Source: Ruminococcus sp. (lineage in GTDB: Bacteria > Bacillota > Clostridia > Oscillospirales > Ruminococcaceae). From it: a stretch of 43,430 nt of DNA. How positions within the stretch are numbered: the first letter of the stretch is position 1; every line of letters starts with the position of its first letter. Location of the stretch: positions 1 through 43,430 of the forward strand of contig JAIDCY010000057.1 in assembly GCA_029055625.1 (NCBI GenBank). The letters are read 5' to 3'. This document shows, piece by piece, positions 24,489 to 33,833 of the stretch. The notes beneath the pieces are model-generated. The model saw only the letters and a list, made by a program, of their open reading frames with translations. It was not told where the DNA came from and did no database searches. The translations under genes were made by a program, and so were the position numbers.

Positions 24489-25478
24489 TTATTTCACCTC
24501 CCTGACCTCGTAAATCTTTACGGAACTATCCGGAATAAATTTTATTTCAACCCCGTTTTTACGGAAAAATTCGATATTTGACCTTTTCTGTCCAAGTGCC
24601 TTACTCATACATCTATCATTGACCCTGAAAGTGTATCTTCCGGAACTGTCGCCGATTACGTCGAGTAATGCCCGACGATATATGATACTATCGCAAAGTT
24701 CACGGAAAGCAGGGTGATAAAATCCGCCTATTCTGTCGTTCTCTACAAACTCACTCGCATGAAGTCCGCATTTTATCACCTTTATATTATGCCTTTCAAA
24801 TTCTGTCAGGCTTTCCGCCGTAAACTCCACGACGTACTCAAATTCAAACGGCTTATAGATACCACTTTTCAACAGTTCAGCAAGTCGGGTATTTTTAAGT
24901 ATCACTACAGGGTATATCCTGACGGTATCGGGTTTTATCCCGATTATTTTATTCATTGTCTCATATTCTGTTTCCGGCGTACTGCCATAAAGTCCAATCA
25001 TCATCTGAAGACCCAGTTCAAAACCATACTCACGAATCATACCGCTTGCGTTGAAAATATCCTGTACGGTATGTCCCCTGTCGTTCAGCTGTAAAACTTC
25101 GTCATTCATCGACTGTGCACCGAGTTCGATAGCCGTCACTCCGTAATTTTTCAGAATACCGAGAATTTCCGGCGTTATACAATCCGGACGGGTTGAAATT
25201 CTTATCCCTTTAAACTTTCCCGAACCTATGAATTTATACGCAGTCCGGAGCAGGTCTGTCATGTAGTCAAGGGGTATCGCCGTGAAACTTCCGCCGAAAA
25301 ATGCTATTTCCGTATTTTCCGGATTTTTAACCTCTCTTAACGCCTGTAAGCATACCCTCTCCACTTCCTGTATCGTCGGTGCTTTCTGCGTACCGCTTAT
25401 TGTATGCTGATTACAGAAACTGCACATATTCGGACAGCCTACGTGTGGGACAAATATTGATATATTACTGTGCTTCAT
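24489..25478 (-). CDS. Radical SAM protein of the Elp3-like group
   Basis: A 329-residue radical SAM protein. GCPNMCSFCNQ (C-x3-C-x2-C) near residue 14 binds the 4Fe-4S cluster. FFGGSFTAIP, RISTRPDCI and ELGAQSMNDEVL match the Elp3/YtqA-like radical SAM core. The usual C-terminal acetyltransferase half of Elp3 is absent, so this is a short clostridial variant often found between rnc and smc. The substrate is unknown. It overlaps the end of rnc by 14 bp, and its ribosome-binding site is inside rnc, so the genes are translationally linked. Confidence 0.85.
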   Translation of the reverse strand: MKHSNISIFVPHVGCPNMCSFCNQHTISGTQKAPTIQEVERVCLQALREVKNPENTEIAFFGGSFTAIPLDYMTDLLRTAYKFIGSGKFKGIRISTRPDCITPEILGILKNYGVTAIELGAQSMNDEVLQLNDRGHTVQDIFNASGMIREYGFELGLQMMIGLYGSTPETEYETMNKIIGIKPDTVRIYPVVILKNTRLAELLKSGIYKPFEFEYVVEFTAESLTEFERHNIKVIKCGLHASEFVENDRIGGFYHPAFRELCDSIIYRRALLDVIGDSSGRYTFRVNDRCMSKALGQKRSNIEFFRKNGVEIKFIPDSSVKIYEVREVK

Positions 25479-26154
25479 AACCCATTAATGCCAGTGCCTC
25501 TTTAGCGGATAGCTGTTCAGCTTCCTTCTTACTTTTTCCCTTACCTTTTCCGATAACCTGCGAATTTAACCGCACCTCAACCACGAATCTTTTATTATGG
25601 TCAGGACCTTCTTCACCTATCAGTACGTATTCTACCTTTTCTTCCGGATTTTTCTGTACTATCTCCTGAAGTACTGTTTTAAAATCGCTGAACGCCGGTT
25701 TAACAGGATGCTGTACGTCTTCCGGCATAAAGCGTAAAATATGTCTGGTAGCAGGTTTCAGCCCACCGTCAAGATATATCGCCGCTATTACCGCCTCGAA
25801 AGCATCGGCAAGTATAGACGGTCTTTCACGTCCGCCGGTATTTTCCTCACCTCTGCCTAAGAAAAGAAATTCACCTAATCTTATCTGTTTTGCGAAAACG
25901 TGTAACGATTTTTCACATACCAGTGATGCCCTTACCCTTGTGAGTTCACCCTCCGCAACATTAAGGCTTTTATAAAGGTAATCGGATACTACTATTGACA
26001 GTACGCTGTCACCGAGAAATTCGAGACGTTCATTACTGCCGGACGGATTTTTCTTTTCGTTGGCGTATGATGAATGCGATAATGCCTGATAAATCAGACT
26101 CTTATCCTTGAAAGTGTATCCTATTATTTTTTCAAATTTTTCAATTCTGTCCAA
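25465..26154 (-). CDS. rnc: Ribonuclease III
   Basis: A 229-residue double-strand-specific endoribonuclease for rRNA and mRNA processing. NERLEFLGDS (41-50) is the catalytic signature, and ILADAFEAVIAAIYLDGG supplies the second acidic cluster. A double-stranded RNA-binding domain follows (about 155-225: TVLQEIVQKN, NSQVIGKGKGKSKKEAEQLSA). Its start overlaps plsX by 14 bp and its end overlaps the radical SAM gene. Confidence 0.97.
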   Translation of the reverse strand: MDRIEKFEKIIGYTFKDKSLIYQALSHSSYANEKKNPSGSNERLEFLGDSVLSIVVSDYLYKSLNVAEGELTRVRASLVCEKSLHVFAKQIRLGEFLFLGRGEENTGGRERPSILADAFEAVIAAIYLDGGLKPATRHILRFMPEDVQHPVKPAFSDFKTVLQEIVQKNPEEKVEYVLIGEEGPDHNKRFVVEVRLNSQVIGKGKGKSKKEAEQLSAKEALALMGYEAQ

Positions 26155-27163
26155 TTTTATTCAACCCCTTTGAAATTTCTGCGGTTTTTTCGACGTACTT
26201 CTCTATTACGCCAGAAACATCTGTTTCCACGCATTTTTTCGCCTGACGTATTGCGTTAAAAAATGCGATATCGTCGGAACTGCCATGTGCCTTTATTACC
26301 GGTTTTTTCACACCGAGCAGGGCAGAACCTCCGACTTCCTTGTAATCCATCTGCTTACGGAAAATTTTTATTTTACTTAGTGAGAATATCGCACCTACTT
26401 TACCGATACCGGAATAAATCCACTTCATTTTTTTAGCGAAAAATGACCCCATGCCCTCGTACAGTTTAAGGGCGATATTTCCGGTGAAACCGTCCGTCAC
26501 AACCACGTGACATTCACCCTTAGGCATATCACGGGCTTCAATGTTTCCGACGAAATTCAACCCCGATTTTTCAAGCAGTCTGTACGCTTCTATTTCAAGT
26601 TCTCTGCCTTTGGTCTCTTCCGCTCCTATGTTGAGCAACGCAACTTTCGGATTTTTGACACCCATTACCTTCTCCATGTACGCACTGCCCATTATCGCAA
26701 ACTGTACCAGCATTTCCGGTCTGCACTCGGTATTTGCTCCTGCGTCGGTGAGTACGAAACTTCCCTTATCCGCAGGAAGTACCGGAGAGGGTGCAACTCG
26801 TTTGATACCTTTCAGACGCTTGACTATGAACGTAGAACCCATTACCAGAGCTCCGGTACTGCCAGCCGATACTAACGCATCACCCTGACCGTCGGCGAGA
26901 AGTTTCAGCCCTACCGCCATAGACGTATTTTTTCCCGATTTTATGATTTCTTTTGGTTCGTCGTGTATGTCGAAAACTTCCGGCGTATGCACTATTTCTA
27001 TGCCGTCGAGACTTATTTCATTTTTCTTCGCACAGGATTTTATTTTCTTTTCGTGTCCGGTGAGTACGATATTCACACCAAGTTCATTTACCGCACGTTC
27101 GCAACCTTTCAGTACCTCAAGAGGTGCGTTATCTCCGCCGAATGCGTCAACAATTATTTTCAT
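26141..27163 (-). CDS. plsX: Phosphate acyltransferase PlsX
   Basis: A 340-residue enzyme that turns acyl-ACP into acyl-phosphate for phospholipid synthesis. IIVDAFGGDNAP at the N terminus, GSTGALVMGSTFIVKRLKGI, LLNIGAEETKGRE and VVVTDGFTGNIALKLYEG are characteristic of PlsX. It overlaps trmFO by 17 bp upstream and rnc by 14 bp downstream. The acpP gene that often stands between plsX and rnc is absent here. Confidence 0.96.
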   Translation of the reverse strand: MKIIVDAFGGDNAPLEVLKGCERAVNELGVNIVLTGHEKKIKSCAKKNEISLDGIEIVHTPEVFDIHDEPKEIIKSGKNTSMAVGLKLLADGQGDALVSAGSTGALVMGSTFIVKRLKGIKRVAPSPVLPADKGSFVLTDAGANTECRPEMLVQFAIMGSAYMEKVMGVKNPKVALLNIGAEETKGRELEIEAYRLLEKSGLNFVGNIEARDMPKGECHVVVTDGFTGNIALKLYEGMGSFFAKKMKWIYSGIGKVGAIFSLSKIKIFRKQMDYKEVGGSALLGVKKPVIKAHGSSDDIAFFNAIRQAKKCVETDVSGVIEKYVEKTAEISKGLNKIGQN

Positions 27164-28469
27164 AGTTAATCCTTTCCAGTTCGCTTTTCAGTGAGTTTAT
27201 CGCTCTTTCCGCATAAACGCCGTACTTTTGTTTTTTATCTTTTATTTTTACCGGAATATCCGGTAAAATGCCCATATTCGCACCCATAGGCTGAAACTTT
27301 CCGTTATTGTAAGGGTCGCTGACGTACGCCGATAACGCCCCCGTCATGGTATCCGCCGGAAGTCTCAACGGTGGGAGATTCTTTATCTTTCTTGCAACCG
27401 CTATCCCTGCAATCAATCCACTCATTGCGGATTCCATATATCCCTCTACTCCGCTAATCTGTCCGGCAAAATATATATCCGGATTGTTTTTCATCGAAAA
27501 ATCAGAGTTCAGAACCGCCGGACTGTTTATAAAAGTATTCCGGTGCATTACGCCGTATCGCATAAATTCCGCATTTTCAAGCCCTGTTATCATTGAAAAT
27601 ACTCTTTTCTGTTCTCCGAATTTTAAGTTGGTCTGAAATCCTACCAGATTAAACAGCGTTCCGGCTTGATTTTCTTTCCGTAACTGTACCACCGCATACG
27701 GTCTTTTATTGGTGTGTGGGTCAGTGATTCCTACCGGTTTCATACAGCCGTATCGCATAGTGTCAATACCTCTTGATGCAAGGACTTCTACCGGCATACA
27801 ACCTTCGTATACACTGAACGGATGCGTTTCAAAATCTTTCAGCTGTACCGTTTCCGCCATAATTATTGCCTCATAAAATGCGGTGTACTCCTCCTTACTC
27901 ATCGGACAGTTTATATAATCCGCATCTCCCCGGTCGTATCGTGAGGCATAGAAAACTTTTTCCATGTCGATACTCTCCGCCGTAACTACCGGTGCTACTG
28001 CATCGTAAAAACTCAGACCGTCGCCACACAGAGACTTTATTTTATCTGCCAACGCTCCGGCAGTAAGCGGACCTGTTGCGATAATGGTTATACCATCGGG
28101 AATTTCCGTTACCTCACCGGATATTACTTCTATAAGCGGATTGTTTTTTATTTTATCCGTTACGGTATCGGAAAATTTTTCCCTGTCTACCGCTAACGCA
28201 CCTCCGGCGGATACTGAATTTTCCTTTGCACACGGTACGGTCAGAGAACCTAACATTTCCATTTCATACTTCAGAAGTCCGGAAGCCGATTCGATTCTTG
28301 ACGCTTTCAGCGAATTTGAACATACAAGTTCCGCAAAACCTTTATATTTATGTGCCGGTGTGAATTTTTCAGGTTTCATTTCGTATAACTTTACTTTTAT
28401 GCCGTTCTGTGCGATAATCCAAGCCGATTCGCAACCGGCTAAACCTGCTCCTATTACATTTACCGTCAT
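27147..28469 (-). CDS. trmFO: Methylenetetrahydrofolate-tRNA (uracil-54-C5) methyltransferase TrmFO
   Basis: A 440-residue FAD-dependent enzyme that makes 5-methyluridine at position 54 of tRNA, using methylenetetrahydrofolate. VIGAGLAGCESAWIIAQNG is the dinucleotide-binding motif. TIIATGPLTAG, SMEKVFYASRYDRGDADYI and GQISGVEGYMESAMSGLIAG are strongly conserved in the TrmFO (Gid) family. It overlaps the topA end by 4 bp (ATGA), the usual topA-trmFO arrangement in Firmicutes. Confidence 0.97.
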   Translation of the reverse strand: MTVNVIGAGLAGCESAWIIAQNGIKVKLYEMKPEKFTPAHKYKGFAELVCSNSLKASRIESASGLLKYEMEMLGSLTVPCAKENSVSAGGALAVDREKFSDTVTDKIKNNPLIEVISGEVTEIPDGITIIATGPLTAGALADKIKSLCGDGLSFYDAVAPVVTAESIDMEKVFYASRYDRGDADYINCPMSKEEYTAFYEAIIMAETVQLKDFETHPFSVYEGCMPVEVLASRGIDTMRYGCMKPVGITDPHTNKRPYAVVQLRKENQAGTLFNLVGFQTNLKFGEQKRVFSMITGLENAEFMRYGVMHRNTFINSPAVLNSDFSMKNNPDIYFAGQISGVEGYMESAMSGLIAGIAVARKIKNLPPLRLPADTMTGALSAYVSDPYNNGKFQPMGANMGILPDIPVKIKDKKQKYGVYAERAINSLKSELERINYENNC

Positions 28470-30586
28470 TTCTTCAACTCTCTTTCATAACCGCAATTTT
28501 CATTTTCGCATACAAGTTTACCGCTTTTTCCCCCTTTGATAAACAACGTCTTCCTGCACTCCGGACAGACTTCTTCTGATGGTACGTTCCACGTCATGAA
28601 CGTACATTCAGGGTATTTCTCGCAACCGTAAAAACTTCTGCCCTTTTTCGATTTTTTCAGTAACATTTTACCGTCACAACGTGGACATTTTCCGACTGTT
28701 TCGGTTACTATCGGTTTTGAGTTCCGACACTCCGGAAATGCAGGACACGCAAGAAATTTACCGTACTTACTGAATTTTATTACCATATTACGACCGCACT
28801 GTTCGCAGATAATATCCGTTTCCTCGTCGGGTATCCTGACACGTTTTCCCTCCATAGCGGATTCCGCTTTTTTGAGAGTTTCGGCGAAATCGTCGTAAAA
28901 TTCGTGCAGAGTATCAACCCAGTTCTTATTACCGTTTTCAATCTCGTCAAGTGAATTTTCCATTTCAGCGGTAAATTTTGCATCTACAATTTTTTTAAAA
29001 TGTTCCCTCATTAATTCCGTCGTTACCTCACCTAATGCGGTAGGTTTCAGCGATTTTCCTTCACGTTCCACGTACTGTCTGGCGGTAATTGTCGTGATAG
29101 TCGGGGCATACGTACTCGGTCTGCCTATACCGTTTTCTTCAAGTGTCTTAATCAGTGACGCTTCCGTAAATCTCGGTGGGGGTTGTGTGAAATGCTGATT
29201 TCCGGCAATGGAAACGAGTTTAAGAATATCGTCTTTATTTATTGCAGGTAATTCTTTTTTTCCGCCCTCTTCGGAATCTGAATCGACATACAGAATCATG
29301 AAACCGTCGAATTTTACGGAATATCCGGAACTTCTGAAAATACAGTTATCCGCTTCCGTTTCTATAGATGTAGTATCAAGTAAAGCGTTTGACATCTGAC
29401 TTGCTATAAATCTTTCCCATATCAGCTTGTAAAGTTTATACTGGTCAGTAGTGAGACTTGTTTTCACTCTTTCCGGTGTGAGTTCCGGTGTGGACGGTCT
29501 TATAGCTTCGTGTGCGTCCTGAGAGTTTTTACCTGATTTGTATTGTCGTGGAACGTCCGGCAGATAATTACTTCCGTAAACCTTATCAATATACTGTCTT
29601 GCGGAATTCTGTGCTTCTGCGGATATGCGGAGACTGTCGGTTCTCATGTAAGTTATCAGTCCTACCGCTCCTATCCCCTCTATGTCTACACCCTCATATA
29701 ATTCCTGTGCGGTTTTCATGGTACGTTTTGAACTGAAATTCAGTTTTTTTGACGCTTCCTGTTGCATGGTGGACGTTATAAACGGTGGAGCAGGTTGTTT
29801 TTTTGTAACACGTTTCTTTACTGATAATACTTTATATACCGCATTTTCAAGACGTTTCAGAATTTTATCCGCATCTTCTTTACTGGATATCCGTATTTTA
29901 TCAGATTTTTTTCTGCCTGACTGGTCAGGGACTTCTATTTTTTTACCGTCTACCGATACAAGCGAGGCTTCAAAAATTTTTCTCGAAGACGGTGCGGTAA
30001 AACGTGCATCTATAGACCAGTATTCAACCGGCTTGAATTTCCTGATAGCCTCTTCCCTGTCGACTATTATGTTTACCGTTACCGTCTGGACACGTCCGGC
30101 GGAAAGTCCACGTTTAACCTTTTTCCATAGAAACGGACTGAGTTCATAACCTACAAGCCGGTCAAGAATACGCCTTGCCTGCTGAGCGTTTACTAAATCA
30201 ATATCAATCCGGTGCGGATTATTCATGCCGTTCTGAACGCCTGTTTTAGTAATTTCCGTAAATGCGATACGGTTATTGTCGTTCATATCGAGGTCTAACA
30301 TCTGGGCGATATGCCACGATATAGCTTCACCTTCACGGTCGGGGTCAGTAGCAAGATATATCTTGTCGCACTTCTTCGCTTTTTTCCGGAGTTCTTTTAT
30401 AACGTCCTCTTTACCTTTCATATCAACATACTTAGGTTCAAAATCGTGTTCCTTGTCTACACCCATTTTAGATTTAGGCAAATCCCTGATGTGTCCCATA
30501 GATGCCATTACTTCGTACCCTGAACCTAAATATTTCTGAATTGTCTTCGCTTTTGCAGGCGATTCCACTATAACTAAATCCGACAT
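28466..30586 (-). CDS. topA: DNA topoisomerase I
   Basis: A 706-residue type IA topoisomerase that relaxes negative supercoils. The Toprim domain has VIVESPAKAKTI and ATDPDREGEAISWH. The catalytic tyrosine is Tyr313 in GLITYMRTDSLR. Three Cys4 zinc fingers are at the C terminus, starting CEQCGRNM, CPRCDGKM and CPECRKTL; the third ends in CGYERELKK. It follows the dprA stop without a gap and is translationally coupled to trmFO. Confidence 0.97.
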   Translation of the reverse strand: MSDLVIVESPAKAKTIQKYLGSGYEVMASMGHIRDLPKSKMGVDKEHDFEPKYVDMKGKEDVIKELRKKAKKCDKIYLATDPDREGEAISWHIAQMLDLDMNDNNRIAFTEITKTGVQNGMNNPHRIDIDLVNAQQARRILDRLVGYELSPFLWKKVKRGLSAGRVQTVTVNIIVDREEAIRKFKPVEYWSIDARFTAPSSRKIFEASLVSVDGKKIEVPDQSGRKKSDKIRISSKEDADKILKRLENAVYKVLSVKKRVTKKQPAPPFITSTMQQEASKKLNFSSKRTMKTAQELYEGVDIEGIGAVGLITYMRTDSLRISAEAQNSARQYIDKVYGSNYLPDVPRQYKSGKNSQDAHEAIRPSTPELTPERVKTSLTTDQYKLYKLIWERFIASQMSNALLDTTSIETEADNCIFRSSGYSVKFDGFMILYVDSDSEEGGKKELPAINKDDILKLVSIAGNQHFTQPPPRFTEASLIKTLEENGIGRPSTYAPTITTITARQYVEREGKSLKPTALGEVTTELMREHFKKIVDAKFTAEMENSLDEIENGNKNWVDTLHEFYDDFAETLKKAESAMEGKRVRIPDEETDIICEQCGRNMVIKFSKYGKFLACPAFPECRNSKPIVTETVGKCPRCDGKMLLKKSKKGRSFYGCEKYPECTFMTWNVPSEEVCPECRKTLFIKGGKSGKLVCENENCGYERELKK

Positions 30587-31750
30587 TTAAAATAGTCTCC
30601 TTTCTGTTTTTCTGAACCGGTTGCCATTAATTTCTTCGATTATTCCGGATATAATCAGTTCCATAATTTCGGTTATAATTTCCGAAATATCCATATCTAA
30701 ACTATCAATGATGTTATCCATGTGTACGGTATCTTTACCATCGAAAACGGAAAGTATTTTCTGTTGAACCGGTGTAAGTTGTAGTAGGGGAGTATTATTT
30801 ATTTTCTCATGATTTTCAGATTTTATTTCCGGTTTTGTCGCAGGTTTTGTTTCAGGTGTGGGGAGGATTACATTTCCCGTCTGACCGTAAAATCTGAGTA
30901 CGTCATTGACGGAGTAGACAGGCAAGGCATCATTACGAAGCAGGTAAATATTTCCGGCGTACCGGCTGTCCGTAATATCTGCCGGAGGAATACAGAATAA
31001 TTTTCTGTTCTGCCCCCTTACCAGTCCGGCGGTACTCAGTGAACCACTTTTCATACCGGCTTCAAATACTATCGTTGCCCTGCTGAGTGCGGAAAGTATA
31101 CGGTTTCTCTGCGGAAAGTTTTTAGCGTATGGGGATGTATCCGGCGGAAATTCTGAAACAAACGCTCCGCCATTTCCGATAATTTCCCGTCTGTACCGAT
31201 AGTTAGGTGCAGGATAATTTACGTCTACTCCACAACCAAGTATACAAATAGTTTTTCCACCGGAACGTACCGCCGATAAATGAGCGTTTATGTCGCAACC
31301 TACCGCAAAACCGCTTATTATGGTAAAATTATTCTCAACCAGTCCGGAACATATCACGGAAATTACTTTCTTAGTATATTCACCTGGTCTTCTCGTACCG
31401 ATACAGGTAATATTTCTGTCACCGGAAAGGCATGATACATCACCCCTGACATACAGTACCGGTGGCGGATTATATATTTTCAGCAGACTTTCCGGATATT
31501 CCGCCGATGTATACGGTACTATCGATATATCGTTACCCTGACAGTATGATATTATTTCACCGGCTTTATCCGGAGATACTTTATTTATATTATTTTTCTG
31601 ATTCTCGTTGAGTTCTACAGGATACAGACCGCTTATCAGTTCAGTGTATGCCTGATATGCGGTGTCATATGAATTTATAATCTGCCATACCGTCCCAGAT
31701 GAACTGCCGAAAACCAATGAAAGCCATACGAGATACTTTAATTCTTTCAA
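30587..31750 (-). CDS. dprA: DNA-processing protein DprA
   Basis: A 387-residue DprA/Smf protein. It loads RecA on incoming single-stranded DNA during transformation. The Rossmann-like domain has ITCIGTRRPGEYT, SGFAVGCDINAH, ILGCGVDVNYP and SEFPPDTSPYAKNFPQRNRI, all classic for DprA. The C-terminal ~65 residues look like a winged helix (QKILSVFDGKDTVHMDNII). Its start overlaps the methyltransferase gene by 4 bp. Its presence does not by itself prove competence. Confidence 0.95.
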   Translation of the reverse strand: MKELKYLVWLSLVFGSSSGTVWQIINSYDTAYQAYTELISGLYPVELNENQKNNINKVSPDKAGEIISYCQGNDISIVPYTSAEYPESLLKIYNPPPVLYVRGDVSCLSGDRNITCIGTRRPGEYTKKVISVICSGLVENNFTIISGFAVGCDINAHLSAVRSGGKTICILGCGVDVNYPAPNYRYRREIIGNGGAFVSEFPPDTSPYAKNFPQRNRILSALSRATIVFEAGMKSGSLSTAGLVRGQNRKLFCIPPADITDSRYAGNIYLLRNDALPVYSVNDVLRFYGQTGNVILPTPETKPATKPEIKSENHEKINNTPLLQLTPVQQKILSVFDGKDTVHMDNIIDSLDMDISEIITEIMELIISGIIEEINGNRFRKTERRLF

Positions 31751-32532
31751 TCCTTACTCCTTTGCATCTCCCACATAAGAATACCTGATGCCATTGCGAC
31801 GTTAAGTGAATTTATGTTACCGTTCATGGGTATGGTAATACGTCTGTTGCAACGTCGGGAAACTTCCGCCGGTAATCCGTTCCCCTCGTTTCCGACGAAT
31901 ACCGCTTGTTTACCGGTAAAAGTGCAGTCCGTCAGTAACGTTTCACCGTCTATTACTCCGGCGGATGTCATTACATTATTACCGGTAAGCATTGAGAATA
32001 AACTTTCCATATCGTTTTCCACGTAAATATTTATACGGAACACCGAACCCATTGTAGAACGTATTACCTTAGGACTGTATAAATCGCACGTACCCGACAT
32101 TATAACGCCGTCGATACCGAGTGCATCGGCGGTACGGATAATCATTCCGACGTTGCCGGGGTCTTGTAAACCGTACAGGACGATATATTTTCCGTTATCT
32201 GTGAAAACCGGCTTAATCGGCTGAGGTATACGACATATCGCAAATACGCCCTGGGTGGTAGTAGTTGCGGAGATTCTGTTTCCAAGTTCATTTGAAATAA
32301 CAATAATTTTTGTGTCTCTCAAATCAGCCTGAAATAATTCCGGATATTTTCCGGCAGAATTTTCCGTAATTATCAGATGTGTTATATCCGCACTTTCATT
32401 TAAAGCGTCCTGAACTATGCGGAGACCCTCCAATACAAATAAGCCGTACTGAAACCGGTCTTTTTTTGAAGAATTAAGTTTCTGATACAGCTTTATAACG
32501 GGGTTATCCTTGGATGTGATGATATTTTCCAA
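31747..32532 (-). CDS. TrmH/SpoU family rRNA methyltransferase (second SPOUT enzyme in window)
   Basis: A 261-residue SPOUT methyltransferase. Motif 1 is QDPGNVGMIIRTADALG, motif 2 FVGNEGNGL, and motif 3 INSLNVAMASGI. It differs from RlmB at the N terminus (IITSKDNPVIKLYQKL) and resembles the YsgA/TsnR-like group placed near pheS or rplT in many Firmicutes. The start is taken as TTG 32532, with AGGAGG 11 bases upstream and after the rplT terminator; upstream ATGs would lie in the terminator or in rplT. The target nucleotide is unknown. Confidence 0.88.
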   Translation of the reverse strand: MENIITSKDNPVIKLYQKLNSSKKDRFQYGLFVLEGLRIVQDALNESADITHLIITENSAGKYPELFQADLRDTKIIVISNELGNRISATTTTQGVFAICRIPQPIKPVFTDNGKYIVLYGLQDPGNVGMIIRTADALGIDGVIMSGTCDLYSPKVIRSTMGSVFRINIYVENDMESLFSMLTGNNVMTSAGVIDGETLLTDCTFTGKQAVFVGNEGNGLPAEVSRRCNRRITIPMNGNINSLNVAMASGILMWEMQRSKD

Positions 32533-32554
32533 AAGTCCTGATACCTCCTGAATC

Positions 32555-32592
32555 ATAATCAAAAACACGCTCCTTATTGGGAAGCGTGTTTC
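32555..32592 (-). terminator. Terminator between rplT and SpoU methyltransferase gene
   Basis: Minus strand AAACACGCT (32591-32583) pairs with AGCGTGTTT (32571-32563), with two extra C-G pairs across a one-base bulge, followed by TTTTTGATT. No promoter was seen between this and the long operon, so read-through may feed it. Confidence 0.8.
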
Positions 32593-32599
32593 ATAAATC

Positions 32600-32953
32600 T
32601 TAAAGGGCAGCCTTAGCCTTTTCAACGATAGCCGTGAAACCTGCTGGGTCGTTTATAGCAATTTCGGAAAGCATTTTTCTGTTGAGGGAAATACCAGCCT
32701 TCTTACAGCCGTTCATGAAAGTAGAATAATTCATACCGTTCATTTTTGCGGCAGCGGAAATTCTTGTAATCCAGAGCTGTCTGAACTGTCTTTTTTTCTG
32801 TTTTCTGCCGATATATGCGTAATTGCCGGATTTCATAACGGCTTGTTTAGCCATCTTGAAATGTTTGCTCTTTGCACCGAAATATCCCTTAGCAAGCTTT
32901 AAAGTCTTGTTTCTTCTCTTGCGGGTCATCATTGCACCTTTAACACGTGCCAT
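32600..32953 (-). CDS. rplT: 50S ribosomal protein L20
   Basis: A 117-residue L20. [21 protein letters not shown] at the N terminus and [18 protein letters not shown] in the middle are highly conserved. L20 is essential for early 50S assembly and in Firmicutes also represses its own operon by binding the infC leader. It follows rpmI by 58 bp with AGGAGG upstream (CTGGAGG before the ATG at 32953) and ends before an intrinsic terminator. Confidence 0.98.
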   Translation of the reverse strand: MARVKGAMMTRKRRNKTLKLAKGYFGAKSKHFKMAKQAVMKSGNYAYIGRKQKKRQFRQLWITRISAAAKMNGMNYSTFMNGCKKAGISLNRKMLSEIAINDPAGFTAIVEKAKAAL

Positions 32954-33011
32954 AGTCTTATACCTCCAGTAAATTTAATTAATGAAAAACGTCTGTGTAA
33001 AGCGTTCCGAA

Positions 33012-33215
33012 TCAGAGATAAGGAACGAGTTTCTTGATTGTAGGAGCGTTTGTTGAGTCTGCAACTCCTGCATTACGGGCGATTCTCTTACGTTTAGTGT
33101 CTTTCTGGGTAAGTCTGTGTCTCTTGTTAGTGTGCTGATACTTTACCTTTCCGCTTCCTGTAATCTTAAAACGCTTTTTAGCACCTGAATGGGTTTTAAC
33201 CTTGACCTTTGCCAT
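33012..33215 (-). CDS. rpmI: 50S ribosomal protein L35
   Basis: A 67-residue very basic protein. [19 protein letters not shown] and [11 protein letters not shown] are characteristic of L35. It lies between infC and rplT, the universal order, with a strong AAGGAGG site before ATG 33215. Confidence 0.98.
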   Translation of the reverse strand: MAKVKVKTHSGAKKRFKITGSGKVKYQHTNKRHRLTQKDTKRKRIARNAGVADSTNAPTIKKLVPYL

Positions 33216-33250
33216 TTTTATATCCTCCTTGATTCAGAACAGGTGAGTTC

Positions 33251-33769
33251 TTACTTAGTTGATTTAGGGGAGACGAACATTACTAAACTGCGTCCCTCCA
33301 TTTTAGCTGGCTTTTCGACTGTGCCGACCGTTGAAACTGCTTCTTTAAAGCGTTCGAGCAGTTCTTCGCCGAGTTGCGGGTGTGCAATCGCTCTTTTGCG
33401 GAAACGTACGGAAACTTTGAGTTTATCTCCGCCCTGTAAGAACTTCATAGCCTGATTAACCTTTGTTTCAAAGTCGTGAGTGTCGATAGTTGAAAACATT
33501 CTTATTTCCTTAATCGCCACGACTTTCTGGTTTTTCCGGGCTTCTTTTTCACGCTTTGTCTGTTCAAAACAATATTTTCCGTAATCCATGATACGACAGA
33601 CGGGTGGTGTTGCCTGCGGAGCGATTTTAACAAGGTCTAAATCCTGTTCAAAAGCCATTTTCAGGGCATCTTCCGGCGACATAATACCAAGTTTTGTACC
33701 GTCAGCGTCAATCACGAGAACTTCCTTGTCTCTGATTTCTTCATTGATTTGCAGTTCCTGCTTACTAAT
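33251..33769 (-). CDS. infC: Translation initiation factor IF-3, AUU start
   Basis: A 172-residue IF-3. QINEEIRDKEVLVIDADGTKLG opens the N domain, APPVCR-type RIMDYGKYCFEQ leads to the linker, and the C domain has EIRMFSTIDTHDFETKVNQA and KVSVRFRKRAIAHPQLG. The start is taken as ATT at 33769, with GGAGG 9 bases upstream (minus strand). The in-frame ATG at 33829 lies within the leader terminator and has no ribosome-binding site; a TTG six bases upstream of the ATT is too close to the GGAGG. AUU is the rare start known from infC in other bacteria, where it allows IF-3 to limit its own synthesis. Confidence 0.95.
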   Translation of the reverse strand: MSKQELQINEEIRDKEVLVIDADGTKLGIMSPEDALKMAFEQDLDLVKIAPQATPPVCRIMDYGKYCFEQTKREKEARKNQKVVAIKEIRMFSTIDTHDFETKVNQAMKFLQGGDKLKVSVRFRKRAIAHPQLGEELLERFKEAVSTVGTVEKPAKMEGRSLVMFVSPKSTK

Positions 33770-33796
33770 AGTCAAGCACCTCCAACTAATAATTAA

Positions 33797-33833
33797 AACA
33801 AAAATGAGTGCAGAAAACAGAATCCGCACTCAT
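33797..33833 (-). terminator. Attenuator terminator in the infC leader
   Basis: Minus strand ATGAGTGC (33833-33826) pairs with GCACTCAT (33811-33804) across a 14-base loop, followed by TTTTTGTTTT. It lies 28 bases upstream of the AUU start. Confidence 0.85.
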
